Positions 43,203-52,356 of a stretch of 64,000 nt of DNA are shown here, one piece after another (positions within the stretch are counted from its first letter, which is position 1; each line of letters opens with the position of its first letter). Origin of the DNA: Methanolobus sp. GTDB taxonomy: Archaea; Halobacteriota; Methanosarcinia; Methanosarcinales; Methanosarcinaceae. Made by a program: the position numbers and the translations under genes. The stretch is taken from NCBI GenBank assembly GCA_030154025.1, contig JASKKT010000004.1, positions 1-64,000 on the forward strand. The letters are read 5' to 3'. The notes beneath the pieces were generated by a model that made no database searches, was not told the DNA's origin, and saw nothing but the letters and a program-made list of their open reading frames with translations.

Positions 43203-45851
43203 TCAGGAGATATATCCCTTTTTTTGCAGGTATTTCTCAAACTCGATCAGGAAGAACACCGTACTTGATACTAGCAGGATGTTCAGCCAGTCCGCCGGCA
43301 GGATGGGAGCCGTTGAAAACACCGAATTCATGGTCGGCTCATAGGTTATCAGCAGCTGCAGGAAGAGCACAATAGCAATGCCCAGCAGCATGAACTTGTT
43401 CGAGAACAGGTCCCTGTAGACATAGTCATAAAGGGACTTTGAGTTGAACAGGAAGAATATCTGGAAGAACATGATGGTATTCAATGCAACAGTACGCGCT
43501 GCATCCAGGTTTTCTCCACTGGGGTCCAGTTTCATGAAGAAATTGAAGTAAGCACCTGCTACTATGAGCAGTGAGACAAATACTATCCTTCTCTTTATCA
43601 GGCGTGTCAGTATAGGCTCTTTTGGGGGCCTCGGGGGTCTCCTGAGTATGCCTCTTTCCTTTGGCTCCATGGTAATGGGAACACCAAGGCCGACAGCTGT
43701 GACCGTATTCAGCCACAGGACCTGCAGCGGCACCAGGGGCAGTGTAAGTCCCATCAACACTGCAACCACTATGGACAGGCCCTGTCCTCCGTTGGTTGGC
43801 AGGGTCCACAGTAATATCTTCTGTATCTTGCTATAGACATCCCTGCCTTCCTCGATGGCTGCAACGATGGAGGAGAAATTATCATCTGCAAGCACCACAT
43901 TGGAAGCTTCCTTGGCAACCTCCGTGCCTGTTATGCCCATGGAGATGCCTATATCGGCGGTCTTGAGAGCAGGAGCGTCATTTATGCCGTCACCGGTAAC
44001 TGCAACTACCTCACCCATTCCCTTCAGGAGCTTGACTATCCTTAACTTGTCTTCGGGAGAGGTCCTTGCGAATACGGAGACCGATCTCAGATACTGCCTC
44101 AGCTGCTCGTCTGACATGAGCTCGATATCTTTCCCTGACAGGCCACCCTCGGTCTCAATGCCAATCTTGGTGGCAATAGCATACGCTGTGCTCAGGTGGT
44201 CTCCCGTAATCATTATTACCCTGATCCCCGCGGTCTTGCATTGTTGGACAGCTTCGGTCACTCCATCCCTCGGGGGGTCCATCATACCCTGCAGACCAAG
44301 GAAAACAAGATCCTTTACGTCTTCCGGTTCTATCCTGTCCAATTCGGCAGGCACCTGCCTGTAAGCCATACCCAGCACCCTTAATGCATCCGAAGCCATC
44401 TGTTCGGATGCCTGGGTGACACCCTGTATGTCCAGGGGACCCGTGCTTTCACCATCAAACTGCGAGACACAAAGCTGGAGGATCTTTTCAGGAGAGCCTT
44501 TCACATAAATTACCTTTGAGCCATCCTCATTCTCGTGCAGAGTGGCCATATACCTCTCCTCAGGCTCAAAGGGTACGATATCCACCCGCGGAAGGTAGAA
44601 CTTTCCGGCCTTGAGGCCTGAGATGAGCAGTGCACCTTCCGTGGGGTCCCCGTCGATGTTGTCCTCACCCCTGAAAGATGCGTCGTTGCACAGCACTCCC
44701 GCCTTAAGCGTTTCTGTCAGGGTCCTGTCAGCCAGCGGATCCACTTGGGCTCCGTTAAGCAGGAACTCACCTACAGGGTCATAACCTGCTCCTGTGACCT
44801 CATAAAGTTTGCCTGCAGCATATACCTGGGTCACTGTCATCTGGTTCTTGGTAAGAGTGCCTGTCTTGTCCGTACATATCACAGTGGCGCTTCCAAGGGT
44901 CTCCACGGCGGGAACCGTGCGTATGATTGTGTTCCTTGCTGCCATCCTGTTCACGCCAATGGCCATGGAGATCGTTATGACAGCAGGAAGCCCTTCCGGG
45001 ATAGCTGCAACCGCAAGGCTGACGGAGGCCATGAATATCTCGATGGTCTCAAGTCCCCTCAGCAGGCCTATGCCAAGGGTGAGCGCTGCCACTACAACGA
45101 TGACCACAGACAGTACAACACTCATCTGGGCCATCTTGCGCAGCAGAGGAGTGGATATTTCCTTACTCTCCCTGATGAACTCGGATATCCGGCCAATCTG
45201 GGTCGCACTCCCGGTGGCCACTACAATGCCCCTGCCCTGCCCCTGGCTTATCAGGGTACCCGCAAAAGAGATGTTCTTCTGGTCCCCAAAGGACGCGCAC
45301 CCGGTAGCAATAGCATCTGTGCTCTTTTCCACGGGAACTGATTCGCCGGTCAGTATTGACTCATCTGCCCTCAGGTTCTTGGTATAGAACAGGCGCATAT
45401 CAGCAGGCACCCTGTCACCTGCTTCCAGCAGCACGATATCACCGACCACAAGCTCCCTGCTTTGCAGTACCATGCTCATGCCACCCCTCAGGACCCTTGC
45501 TTCAGGTACCAGCAGCTTTGACAGGGACTCCAGGGCGTGCTGGGCCTTCCCTTCCTGGATGAAACCTATGACCGCATTTGCCAGAACCACGAACAGGATC
45601 ACTATGGTATCGACATACAGCTCAAGGAAGAAGGTAATGGCAGCAGCTATGAGCAGGAGGTATATCAGCGGACTGGCGAACTGCCGGAGAAATCTATAAA
45701 CAGGCCCGTGTTCCTTCTTCGACTCCACCTCGTTATACCCGTCCCGTGCAAGCCTCTTTTCAGCCTCTTCACGGCTCAGGCCATCCGGGTGGCTATTGAA
45801 CAAGGAAAAGACATCTTCCGAAGGTATACTGCACCATTGCTCTTCTGCCAT
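43203..45851 (-). CDS. P-type cation-transporting ATPase (P2 type)
   Basis: This is an ATP-driven ion pump of 882 residues. An N-terminal cation-ATPase domain (LSREEAEKRLARDGYNEV) leads to the actuator TGES in ILTGESVPVEKS, helix 4 IPEGLPAVITI, the phosphorylation site CTDKTGTLTKNQMT (Asp near residue 328), GDPTEGALL and TGDGINDAPALKTADIG. PEGLP in helix 4 is typical of Ca-type (P2A) pumps, but helix 5/6 residues (WTLPTNGGQG, LWLNTVTAVGLG) differ from SERCA, so the ion is uncertain. ATG 45851 was chosen; the ORF-track start extends too far. There is no ribosome site, and a TATA about 25 bases upstream suggests a leaderless transcript. A decayed related pump lies at 17.1-17.8 kb. Confidence 0.92.
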   Translation of the reverse strand: MAEEQWCSIPSEDVFSLFNSHPDGLSREEAEKRLARDGYNEVESKKEHGPVYRFLRQFASPLIYLLLIAAAITFFLELYVDTIVILFVVLANAVIGFIQEGKAQHALESLSKLLVPEARVLRGGMSMVLQSRELVVGDIVLLEAGDRVPADMRLFYTKNLRADESILTGESVPVEKSTDAIATGCASFGDQKNISFAGTLISQGQGRGIVVATGSATQIGRISEFIRESKEISTPLLRKMAQMSVVLSVVIVVVAALTLGIGLLRGLETIEIFMASVSLAVAAIPEGLPAVITISMAIGVNRMAARNTIIRTVPAVETLGSATVICTDKTGTLTKNQMTVTQVYAAGKLYEVTGAGYDPVGEFLLNGAQVDPLADRTLTETLKAGVLCNDASFRGEDNIDGDPTEGALLISGLKAGKFYLPRVDIVPFEPEERYMATLHENEDGSKVIYVKGSPEKILQLCVSQFDGESTGPLDIQGVTQASEQMASDALRVLGMAYRQVPAELDRIEPEDVKDLVFLGLQGMMDPPRDGVTEAVQQCKTAGIRVIMITGDHLSTAYAIATKIGIETEGGLSGKDIELMSDEQLRQYLRSVSVFARTSPEDKLRIVKLLKGMGEVVAVTGDGINDAPALKTADIGISMGITGTEVAKEASNVVLADDNFSSIVAAIEEGRDVYSKIQKILLWTLPTNGGQGLSIVVAVLMGLTLPLVPLQVLWLNTVTAVGLGVPITMEPKERGILRRPPRPPKEPILTRLIKRRIVFVSLLIVAGAYFNFFMKLDPSGENLDAARTVALNTIMFFQIFFLFNSKSLYDYVYRDLFSNKFMLLGIAIVLFLQLLITYEPTMNSVFSTAPILPADWLNILLVSSTVFFLIEFEKYLQKKGYIS

Positions 45852-45958
45852 AGGAAAAAGAGATTGCCAAAATGATAAATAAGTTACCGTTGTCTGGCTC
45901 CTGATAGTATATCTCAACTGTAAAAAAAGCAAAAGTTGTAAATAAGGTACATGGCAAA

Positions 45959-47428
45959 TTGAAAATGCTAGTCACTTTGATTATATGTACGGGTGGGGCA
46001 ACGGTGGTTCCTATGTCTGCTGGTTTAATTGGTATGAGCTTTCTTGTACTTGGCATAATCCTACTTGTGGGTAAATGGATAAGGCTTGTATCACCACCCC
46101 TCCAAAAACTGTTCATTCCCAGTTCACTCATAGGCGGCTTTCTGGGACTGATCCTTGGACCCGAGGTGCTTGGCAGTGTTGTTTCTATGACCGGAGTTTC
46201 TGGTAATCTGTTCTCAGGAGGGATCTTTCCCGGAGAGATGCTGGAAGTATGGGCAACCCTTCCCGGAATTTTTATAAACGTGATATTCGCTACTCTCTTT
46301 CTGGGAAAAAGGATACCTGGCATCAGGGAGATATGGCTGCTGGCAGGACCGCAGGTCGCTCACGGGCAGACCATAGCATGGGGGCAATATGTGTTTGGGA
46401 TACTTGCTGCTGTCCTTATCCTCAGCCCAATGTTCGGGATAGATCCCATGGCAGGCGCGCTTATTGAGATAGCATTCGAAGGAGGGCACGGTACTGCTGC
46501 CGGGATGGCTGCAACCTTTGACGAGCTTGGATTTTCCGAGGCTTCCGACCTGGCGCTGGGTCTTGCCACAGTGGGTATCCTCTTCAGTGTGATCCTCGGT
46601 ATAGTATTGCTCAACTACGGAGTGAGGACAGGAAGATCACAGATACTTAGCGACCCCTCTCAGATTACACTTGATGAGAACAGGCAAAGCGGTATTATCG
46701 ATTTTGATGCGAGGGAGCCTGCGGGAAGAATGACGACAAGGCCTGAATCCATTGAGCCCCTTTCACTGCACCTGGCCTACGTGGGAGTTGCCATAGGGAT
46801 CGGTTACGTGATCCTGCAGATACTTATCTGGATCGAATCGGTGACATGGGGACAGGCCAGTGGTGTTTATCTGCTGACCTATATACCGCTCTTCCCCCTG
46901 GCAATGATAGGAGGCATCCTCCTCCAGCTCTTCCTTGACAGGTTCGATATCCACCAGACACTTGACAGGGACCTTGTGATGAGGATACAGGGGCTGTCCC
47001 TGGACATACTGATAACCAGCGCCATAGCAACATTGTCACTGAGCGTTATAGGTGATAATCTGCTACCTTTCCTGACCCTTGCAGGAGTCGGGATTGCATG
47101 GAACCTTATAGCTTTCATGTTCCTTGGACCCAGGATGATGCCTTCTTACTGGTTTGAAAGAAGCATCGGCAATTTCGGGCAGTCAATGGGAATGACCGCC
47201 AGCGGCCTTCTGCTGATGAGGATAGCCGACCCGGATAACAGATCACCGGCTCTTGAGGGATTCGGCTACAAACAACTGCTTTTTGAGCCCATAGTTGGTG
47301 GCGGTATATTCACGGCAGCTTCCGTACCGCTGATATTCTACTTCGGTCCGCTGCCCGTGCTCATCCTGGCAGCTGCGATCATGATGTTCTGGCTGTTATT
47401 GGGAATATTCTATTTTGGCCGAAAGTAA
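45959..47428 (+). CDS. Sodium:glutamate symporter-like membrane protein (GltS/ESS family)
   Basis: This is a 489-residue protein with about twelve membrane helices in two inverted halves. IEIAFEGGHGTAAGMAATF is the typical GltS re-entrant loop, and LIGGFLGLILGPEVLG opens the first half. A polar insert near residue 240 (FDARE-type) separates the halves. The family imports glutamate with Na; a different organic anion is possible. TTG 45959 or ATG 45965 may be the start; neither has a convincing ribosome site, and ATG 46013 is a third option. It is divergent from the P-type ATPase gene. Confidence 0.82.
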   Translation: MKMLVTLIICTGGATVVPMSAGLIGMSFLVLGIILLVGKWIRLVSPPLQKLFIPSSLIGGFLGLILGPEVLGSVVSMTGVSGNLFSGGIFPGEMLEVWATLPGIFINVIFATLFLGKRIPGIREIWLLAGPQVAHGQTIAWGQYVFGILAAVLILSPMFGIDPMAGALIEIAFEGGHGTAAGMAATFDELGFSEASDLALGLATVGILFSVILGIVLLNYGVRTGRSQILSDPSQITLDENRQSGIIDFDAREPAGRMTTRPESIEPLSLHLAYVGVAIGIGYVILQILIWIESVTWGQASGVYLLTYIPLFPLAMIGGILLQLFLDRFDIHQTLDRDLVMRIQGLSLDILITSAIATLSLSVIGDNLLPFLTLAGVGIAWNLIAFMFLGPRMMPSYWFERSIGNFGQSMGMTASGLLLMRIADPDNRSPALEGFGYKQLLFEPIVGGGIFTAASVPLIFYFGPLPVLILAAAIMMFWLLLGIFYFGRK

Positions 47429-47475
47429 CTTACATTACTAAATTAGTAATAATGTGCTGATAATACGCTTTTTTG

Positions 47476-48093
47476 TCATGCATTTTTACTTTGGCCCCTA
47501 CCTGCGTCCTTCTTTCGGACCGGTGTGGGCATGATATGTTTATGGATATAGACGGTAAGCACGATCAGTGCCATGGCAAGCCAGATAACTTGCATCAGAG
47601 CATACCGAAGGTCCGTACCTATCAACCATGCATGGAAAAACACGAGTACGAATCCCAGGTAGTTCAGTGCATGGATGCTCCTCCATTTTTTTGGTATCCT
47701 CTTCCTGAAAACACCGGCCAGCACTGCTACCAGGATAATGTAGAATGCAGGCCTTCCTGCAAGCATCAGGAAATCCATTACCGGATAGAACACCGGCAGA
47801 AAAGCACTCAGACCAGACTGGTACGCAACAAGCAGGGGGTGAAGCAGGACAAGCACGACTCCTGCCCTTGCAAGGTGATGATGGGTATTCAGAAAAGGCC
47901 TGTCAAAGACCTTCTTCATCTGTATCCGGTACTCAGATGACAATATCCCCAGGAACAGGAAAAGGTAGCCAAACAGTGCTGCTGCCCTGACAATCATATT
48001 AATGGTCGAACTCGTTTCCTGATACAGGAAGAAAAGTATTATCCCAACCACTACCACTACAGAAGAAACTATGAGCTCACGTTCATATTTCAT
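47476..48093 (-). CDS. Ferric-reductase-like transmembrane protein
   Basis: This is a 205-residue protein with about six membrane helices. Histidines at regular spacing in FLNTHHHLARAGVVLVLLHPLL and IHALNYLGFVLVFFHAWLIG look like two haem-ligating pairs, as in ferric reductase/NOX or MsrQ-type cytochrome b domains. No FAD/NAD domain follows, so an electron partner must be separate. ATG 48093 was preferred to TTG 48114. In a methanogen it could shuttle electrons across the membrane, but this is inference. Confidence 0.75.
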   Translation of the reverse strand: MKYERELIVSSVVVVVGIILFFLYQETSSTINMIVRAAALFGYLFLFLGILSSEYRIQMKKVFDRPFLNTHHHLARAGVVLVLLHPLLVAYQSGLSAFLPVFYPVMDFLMLAGRPAFYIILVAVLAGVFRKRIPKKWRSIHALNYLGFVLVFFHAWLIGTDLRYALMQVIWLAMALIVLTVYIHKHIMPTPVRKKDAGRGQSKNA

Positions 48094-48168
48094 AGATAAT
48101 GTTCTTACAGGCAAACGATATGAATTTAACCAGAAGAGAATAGTGAAACCGCACTAAAAAACAAAGTT

Positions 48169-48196
48169 GTGAAGCCTTTGTTTTTTCAGGCTTCAC
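48169..48196 (-). terminator. Terminator of the zinc-ribbon gene
   Basis: GTGAAGCCT and AGGCTTCAC form a perfect 9-bp stem. On the minus strand it is followed by a CTTTGTTTTTT run. It lies just after the stop of the 38-residue gene. Confidence 0.6.
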
Positions 48197-48205
48197 TGAA
48201 TTCAT

Positions 48206-48322
48206 TTAAGCGTAGACCCATACTTCCTTTGTCCAGTATCCGCATTCGTTGCAGTGCTGAATACCTCTGGCAGCATTAAATAACTCCATACCACAGCTGG
48301 GACAGTTTATTAGTACTTCCAC
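48206..48322 (-). CDS. Zinc-ribbon mini-protein (38 residues)
   Basis: The ORF track shows a 95-residue ORF, but the real gene seems to be its C-terminal 38 residues. GTG 48322 follows GGAGGTGTTATCCC, a near-perfect ribosome site. The product contains two CxxC knuckles, INCPSCGMELFN and IQHCNECGYWTKE, one complete zinc ribbon. A strong terminator follows. Such mini zinc ribbons occur in archaea and may bind nucleic acids or partner proteins. The upstream part (MFREVCFISHRV) has no protein-like character. Confidence 0.6.
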   Translation of the reverse strand: MEVLINCPSCGMELFNAARGIQHCNECGYWTKEVWVYA

Positions 48323-48700
48323 GGGATAACACCTCCACTCCTTTTGACGATAGCTGGCCGGAAGAACAGCCTCGGCTATTTCATAGCCCGTATTCACAAA
48401 TAGCAGGTTTTCACAACCTGCTGCCATTTTGCTTCCACCAACTCCGACTGTTGAATGTACTCTGTGGGATATAAAACAAACCTCTCTGAACATAACACGC
48501 CATTGTAATTTCTATCAGCAGGCCATACAAAGAATAACGATTTTCGGTCAGTGTCAGGGACCCTCAGGTTTAAGACTGGAACCACCTAGTTCAATAATAT
48601 GCCCGGTTATAAGAACATGAAAAATAGGTCTGTTTTTGGCAGCTTATTATGCCTTTAAGTAAGAGCAAACACTTGAGAACATCCAGGCGGGCAGGAATAT

Positions 48701-48895
48701 TCACTCGGGTTGTAGCCAGATGGCCCTGATGCTATCTATATCGATATGAGTGTATCCTTCCTTACCGATATCCCATTTAAGGCTGAGGATACCGTCATTG
48801 CACTCTGCAGCTATACCCCTGTAATTTTCCTCTCCACCGATGTCGATCTCAACTTCCTTTTGCATATAGTACCTTTCAATGAAAGACTGCTTCAT
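48701..48895 (-). CDS. Conserved-looking small acidic protein, function unknown
   Basis: This is a 64-residue protein with no signal peptide. The sequence KEVEIDIGGEENYRGIAAEC followed by ILSLKWDIGKEGYTHIDID and RAIWLQ alternates hydrophobic and charged residues, as in a small beta-barrel with an Sm-like look; no family is claimed. GGGGGAGTTTCAG precedes the ATG, a good ribosome site. It stands alone before the tRNA genes. Confidence 0.6.
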   Translation of the reverse strand: MKQSFIERYYMQKEVEIDIGGEENYRGIAAECNDGILSLKWDIGKEGYTHIDIDSIRAIWLQPE

Positions 48896-49065
48896 CTGAA
48901 ACTCCCCCTCTGACTGCGAACAGAATGCAGCCTTAAATGTTGCTTACATCCTGTTCATTTGAAGAAGGGAAGTTTATCATACTTATACCTAAGCGAAAAG
49001 ATAAATCTAAACCGAGATTACTCAGGTGAAAAAGATCGAATGAAATGAAAACTAAAAAAAAGAAG

Positions 49066-49137
49066 TACATCAGCCGGGATTCGAACCCGGGTTCTAGCGT
49101 TGGCAACGCCAGGTGATGACCGCTACACTACTGATGT
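49066..49137 (-). tRNA. tRNA-Gly (GCC)
   Basis: A complete cloverleaf is visible: acceptor ACATCAG/CTGATGT, anticodon loop TTGCCAA (GCC) and T-arm CGGGTTCGAATCCCG. CCA is not encoded. The first base pair is A1:U72, where glycine tRNAs usually have G1:C72. Confidence 0.9.
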
Positions 49138-49155
49138 CCTGCGTTTGCTTCTAGG

Positions 49156-49229
49156 TGCCCAGACCCGGATTTGAACCGGGGACAACTGCCTCTTCAGGGC
49201 AGCGCTCTCCCGAACTGAGCTACCTGGGC
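49156..49229 (-). tRNA. tRNA-Phe (GAA)
   Basis: The acceptor is GCCCAGG/TCTGGGC, the anticodon arm CTGCC-CTGAAGA-GGCAG with GAA, and the T-arm contains CGGTTCAAATCCG. All arms are standard. It lies 18 bases upstream of tRNA-Gly in the same orientation. Confidence 0.93.
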
Positions 49230-49298
49230 TTGAGTGTCCTTGCACCTAATAGGTGTTTTCGCATTTAAACTTATCGAACCCTGCCAGAGGATTCGTGA

Positions 49299-49372
<74 letters not shown>

Positions 49373-49801
49373 ATGCCATTCGGTTTGCTGTCTCACATTC
49401 CCGATGATCGCATTGTGCCCTGCACATTACCGCAAGCATCAGGCGCCTAACAGCAACCCTCATAATGCATTATTGTTGATAAAGGTTTTGGGCTGACAGT
49501 CTTTCTACTGACCGTCACATGAAAACTGCAAGGTGATATGAGCATTCAGACAGGTCTTTCCCAGAATATCAGCAATTAAAGTGTCCCTTTTTCTGTAAAA
49601 CGGCACTATAAGAACTTTAATGCATAATAAAATCCTATAAGAGATATAAAGCACAGGAACTCACGGGAAGACCATGAGTGTGCCATCCTGCATATAACAG
49701 ATTCAATGCCCTGCCGGAAGGAATACGACTAAGAAAGGCGGCACCTGAGTGCCGGGCCTGGTGGATACAGGGATATAGGAAACAGATCAGATATCAGGCC
49801 C
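49373..49801. other. 429-bp intergenic region upstream of the tRNA cluster
   Basis: No gene is visible. CGGCAC-ctga-GTGCCG at 49739-49754 is a compact hairpin that, on the minus strand, ends in CCTTTCTT and may terminate the 49802-50248 gene. CCTATAAGAGATATAAAGC near 49634 is TATA-like. Confidence 0.35.
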
Positions 49802-50248
49802 TCATCCGCCATAGAATGTGTAAGGAGTCGCCGTGGCTCCGGGCACGTTCCTTGATGAGCCGTCAGGATACTGGAGTGTAAGCATGTCCACCCTTGCCCC
49901 AAGCGCGCGTGAATCGTGCAGGTAGTATTCTGAGTTCTGCCTGGAAATGTTGGTAACATGGACCACCGCATGATTACGGCCTATTTCCCTTACCTCCACG
50001 TGTTCAAAGTCGAACAGGACGTTCTCGATAGTAGGCTGGAGATTGTAACTCCCGAGAAGGAACACATACACCCTGGAGAACATATCCAGGTCATAATGAA
50101 ATGTCACCTCTGCATCTGTGCCTTCGAACTTAATGTTCATCTGGGTGAGATGTATATACTGCCCCTCCTCATTGAGGGCATACCCGGTCATGGACAGGGA
50201 AAGGACTGCAAACATCAAAACAAAGAGGAACAAGAGAGCCTGCTTCAT
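49802..50248 (-). CDS. Secreted/exported protein of unknown function
   Basis: This 148-residue protein begins with a clear signal peptide (ALLFLFVLMFAVLSLSM, cleavage after TGYA). The mature part is beta-rich: IHLTQMNIKFEGTDAEVTFHYDL, then FLLGSYNLQPTIENVLFDF and VDMLTLQYPDGSSRNVPG. There is no transmembrane anchor, lipobox or cysteine. It looks like one Ig-like or beta-sandwich domain outside the cell. I do not recognise the family. Confidence 0.65.
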   Translation of the reverse strand: MKQALLFLFVLMFAVLSLSMTGYALNEEGQYIHLTQMNIKFEGTDAEVTFHYDLDMFSRVYVFLLGSYNLQPTIENVLFDFEHVEVREIGRNHAVVHVTNISRQNSEYYLHDSRALGARVDMLTLQYPDGSSRNVPGATATPYTFYGG

Positions 50249-50367
50249 ATTATACCTGACATATTATTGAGGATAAGTAGATTCTTATACGGTGCCAGCA
50301 TTAATAGATGTTGGTTCTGTTTGAGGTACTTTGATATAAGGTGATTCACAAATTAATAAAAACCGTC

Positions 50368-50380
50368 AAGTATATATTTT
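50368..50380 (+). promoter_or_regulatory. TATA box for lonB
   Basis: AAGTATATATTTT lies about 50 bases before the lonB ATG, in an otherwise gene-free stretch. Confidence 0.5.
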
Positions 50381-50422
50381 GTACGTACTTCAGTGAACAA
50401 ACTTGAAACTTGTGAGTAGACT

Positions 50423-52324
50423 ATGGAGAATGAAATAACCGTTTCTGGCGATGAGAAAGAACTCTATGGTGATACTTTTGATACGACGGACTCCATTGAT
50501 GTTCCAAAACTCCTGATCGATCAGATCATCGGGCAGGAACATGCAGTAGAGGTTGTCAAAAAGGCAGCCAGCCAGAGAAGACATGTAATGATGATAGGAA
50601 GCCCGGGTACCGGCAAATCCCTGCTGGCCAAGGCCATGGCAGAGCTTTTGCCAAAGGAGGAACTTCAGGACATACTCGCCTACCCTAACCCGGAGGACAA
50701 CAATAACCCCAAGATAAGGTCCGTCCCTGCCGGAAAAGGCAGGGAGATCGTCATGGCCCATAAGATGGAGGCACAGAAGAAGGTGCAGTCCAGGAACATG
50801 CTGATGATGATACTGGTATTTGGTATCATCATATACTCGTTCTACGTTGGCCAGTTACTCTGGGGTATTATTGCTGCCATAATGATACTGCTGCTTACCC
50901 GCCAGTTCCTTCCGAAGGATGATCTGATGATCCCTAAAATGATAGTCTCTAATTACCAGAAGGAACACGCATCATTCATAGACGCAACAGGAACCCATGC
51001 CGGTGCATTGCTCGGTGATGTCAGGCACGACCCCTTCCAGTCCGGCGGACTTGAGACACCGGCCCATGACAGGGTAGAGAGCGGAGATATCCACAAGGCA
51101 CACAAGGGTGTGCTTTTCATTGACGAGATCAACACCCTTAGCATCGAGTCCCAGCAGAGCCTGCTCACTGCACTCCAGGAGAAGGAGTACCCGATCACCG
51201 GCCAGTCCGAGAGGAGCTCCGGGGCCCTGGTCAAGACAGAGCCTGTGCCCTGTGACTTCATCATGGTGGCGGCAGGTAACCTGGATGCCATGGAAAAGAT
51301 GCATCCTGCCCTGAGATCCCGTATAAAGGGATACGGGTACGAGCTGTTCATGCGCGAGTCCATGGAGGATACCCCTGAGAACCGTAAGAACCTTGTGAGA
51401 TTCGTTGCGCAGGAGGTCATGAGGGACGGGCATATACCGCCCTTTGACAAGAGCGCAGTGGACGAAGTGATACGCGAGGCGCAGAGGAGGGCAGGCAGAA
51501 AAGGCCACCTCACCCTCAAGCTACGTGACCTTGGAGGTCTTGTAAGGGTTGCAGGAGACATAGCACACTCAGAGGGTGTGCCCGTAGCTACTGCAAAGCA
51601 TGTTCTTGCAGCCAAGAAGATGGCAAGGTCCATAGAGCAGCAGCTCGCTGACAGCTATCTGGAGCGCAAGAAGGACTACCAGCTCTTCAAGAAGAAGGGA
51701 GGAGCCATCGGTCGTGTGAACGGCCTTGCGGTCCTTGGAGGAGATTCGGGTATAGTCCTGCCGATAATAGCTGAAGTGACACCTTCCCAGTCCAGTTCCG
51801 AAGGACGTGTCATTGCCACAGGTATGCTCAAGGACATCGCTAAGGAAGCCGTCCAGAACGTATCCGCGGTCATCAAGAACATTACCGGGAAAAATGTCAT
51901 CAACCACGACATCCATATCCAGTTCATAGGCACCTATGAAGGAGTGGAGGGGGACAGTGCCTCGATATCAATAGCCACGGCAGTAATATCAGCACTTGAA
52001 GGCATACCCATCGACCAGTCAGTGGCGATGACCGGATCGCTTTCCGTGCGCGGCGATGTGCTACCGATAGGCGGCGTAACCTACAAGATCGAGGCTGCAG
52101 CGCAGGCCGGGATAAAGAAGGTCATCATCCCCAAGTCCAATGAGGATGACGTGCTGATAGAGGAAGCCTATAAAGACAGGATACAGATAGTGCCTGTAAC
52201 AAGCATTATAGAAGTAATTGAGCACAGCCTGGTTGGCCCTGAAAAGAACCGCATCATGGAAAAGCTTCAGAGTATAACCAACTTTAAATTCAATCTGGAT
52301 ATGCCAGATGTGGTCCCTGCATGA
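50423..52324 (+). CDS. lonB: Archaeal membrane-anchored Lon protease (LonB)
   Basis: LonB is the main ATP-dependent membrane protease of archaea. The 633-residue protein has Walker A GSPGTGKS (59-66), two membrane helices inserted in the AAA domain (about 120-160: MLMMILVFGIIIYSFYV and GIIAAIMILLLT), Walker B VLFIDEIN, and a C-terminal Lon protease domain. The catalytic Ser lies in EGDSASISIATAV, with the catalytic Lys in GVTYKIEAAAQAG. The stop codon lies in the loop of a hairpin before tldD. Linkage to tldD/pmbA suggests a proteolysis cluster. Confidence 0.96.
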   Translation: MENEITVSGDEKELYGDTFDTTDSIDVPKLLIDQIIGQEHAVEVVKKAASQRRHVMMIGSPGTGKSLLAKAMAELLPKEELQDILAYPNPEDNNNPKIRSVPAGKGREIVMAHKMEAQKKVQSRNMLMMILVFGIIIYSFYVGQLLWGIIAAIMILLLTRQFLPKDDLMIPKMIVSNYQKEHASFIDATGTHAGALLGDVRHDPFQSGGLETPAHDRVESGDIHKAHKGVLFIDEINTLSIESQQSLLTALQEKEYPITGQSERSSGALVKTEPVPCDFIMVAAGNLDAMEKMHPALRSRIKGYGYELFMRESMEDTPENRKNLVRFVAQEVMRDGHIPPFDKSAVDEVIREAQRRAGRKGHLTLKLRDLGGLVRVAGDIAHSEGVPVATAKHVLAAKKMARSIEQQLADSYLERKKDYQLFKKKGGAIGRVNGLAVLGGDSGIVLPIIAEVTPSQSSSEGRVIATGMLKDIAKEAVQNVSAVIKNITGKNVINHDIHIQFIGTYEGVEGDSASISIATAVISALEGIPIDQSVAMTGSLSVRGDVLPIGGVTYKIEAAAQAGIKKVIIPKSNEDDVLIEEAYKDRIQIVPVTSIIEVIEHSLVGPEKNRIMEKLQSITNFKFNLDMPDVVPA

Positions 52325-52333
52325 ACAGGGACC
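52312..52333 (+). terminator. Hairpin across the lonB stop codon
   Basis: GGTCCCTG and CAGGGACC form a perfect 8-bp stem with the stop codon in the loop. It is followed by CTCTTGCTATTTTGGG, a weak T-run. It may be a partial terminator that sets lonB above tldD expression, or an mRNA stabiliser. Confidence 0.45.
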
Positions 52334-52356
52334 TCTTGCTATTTTGGGAGTAGATC

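Noticed and set aside
49678-49881. 67-residue plus-strand ORF in the intergenic region
   Set aside because: It has no ribosome site, is rich in Arg and Cys as expected for random translation, and overlaps the end of the opposite gene.
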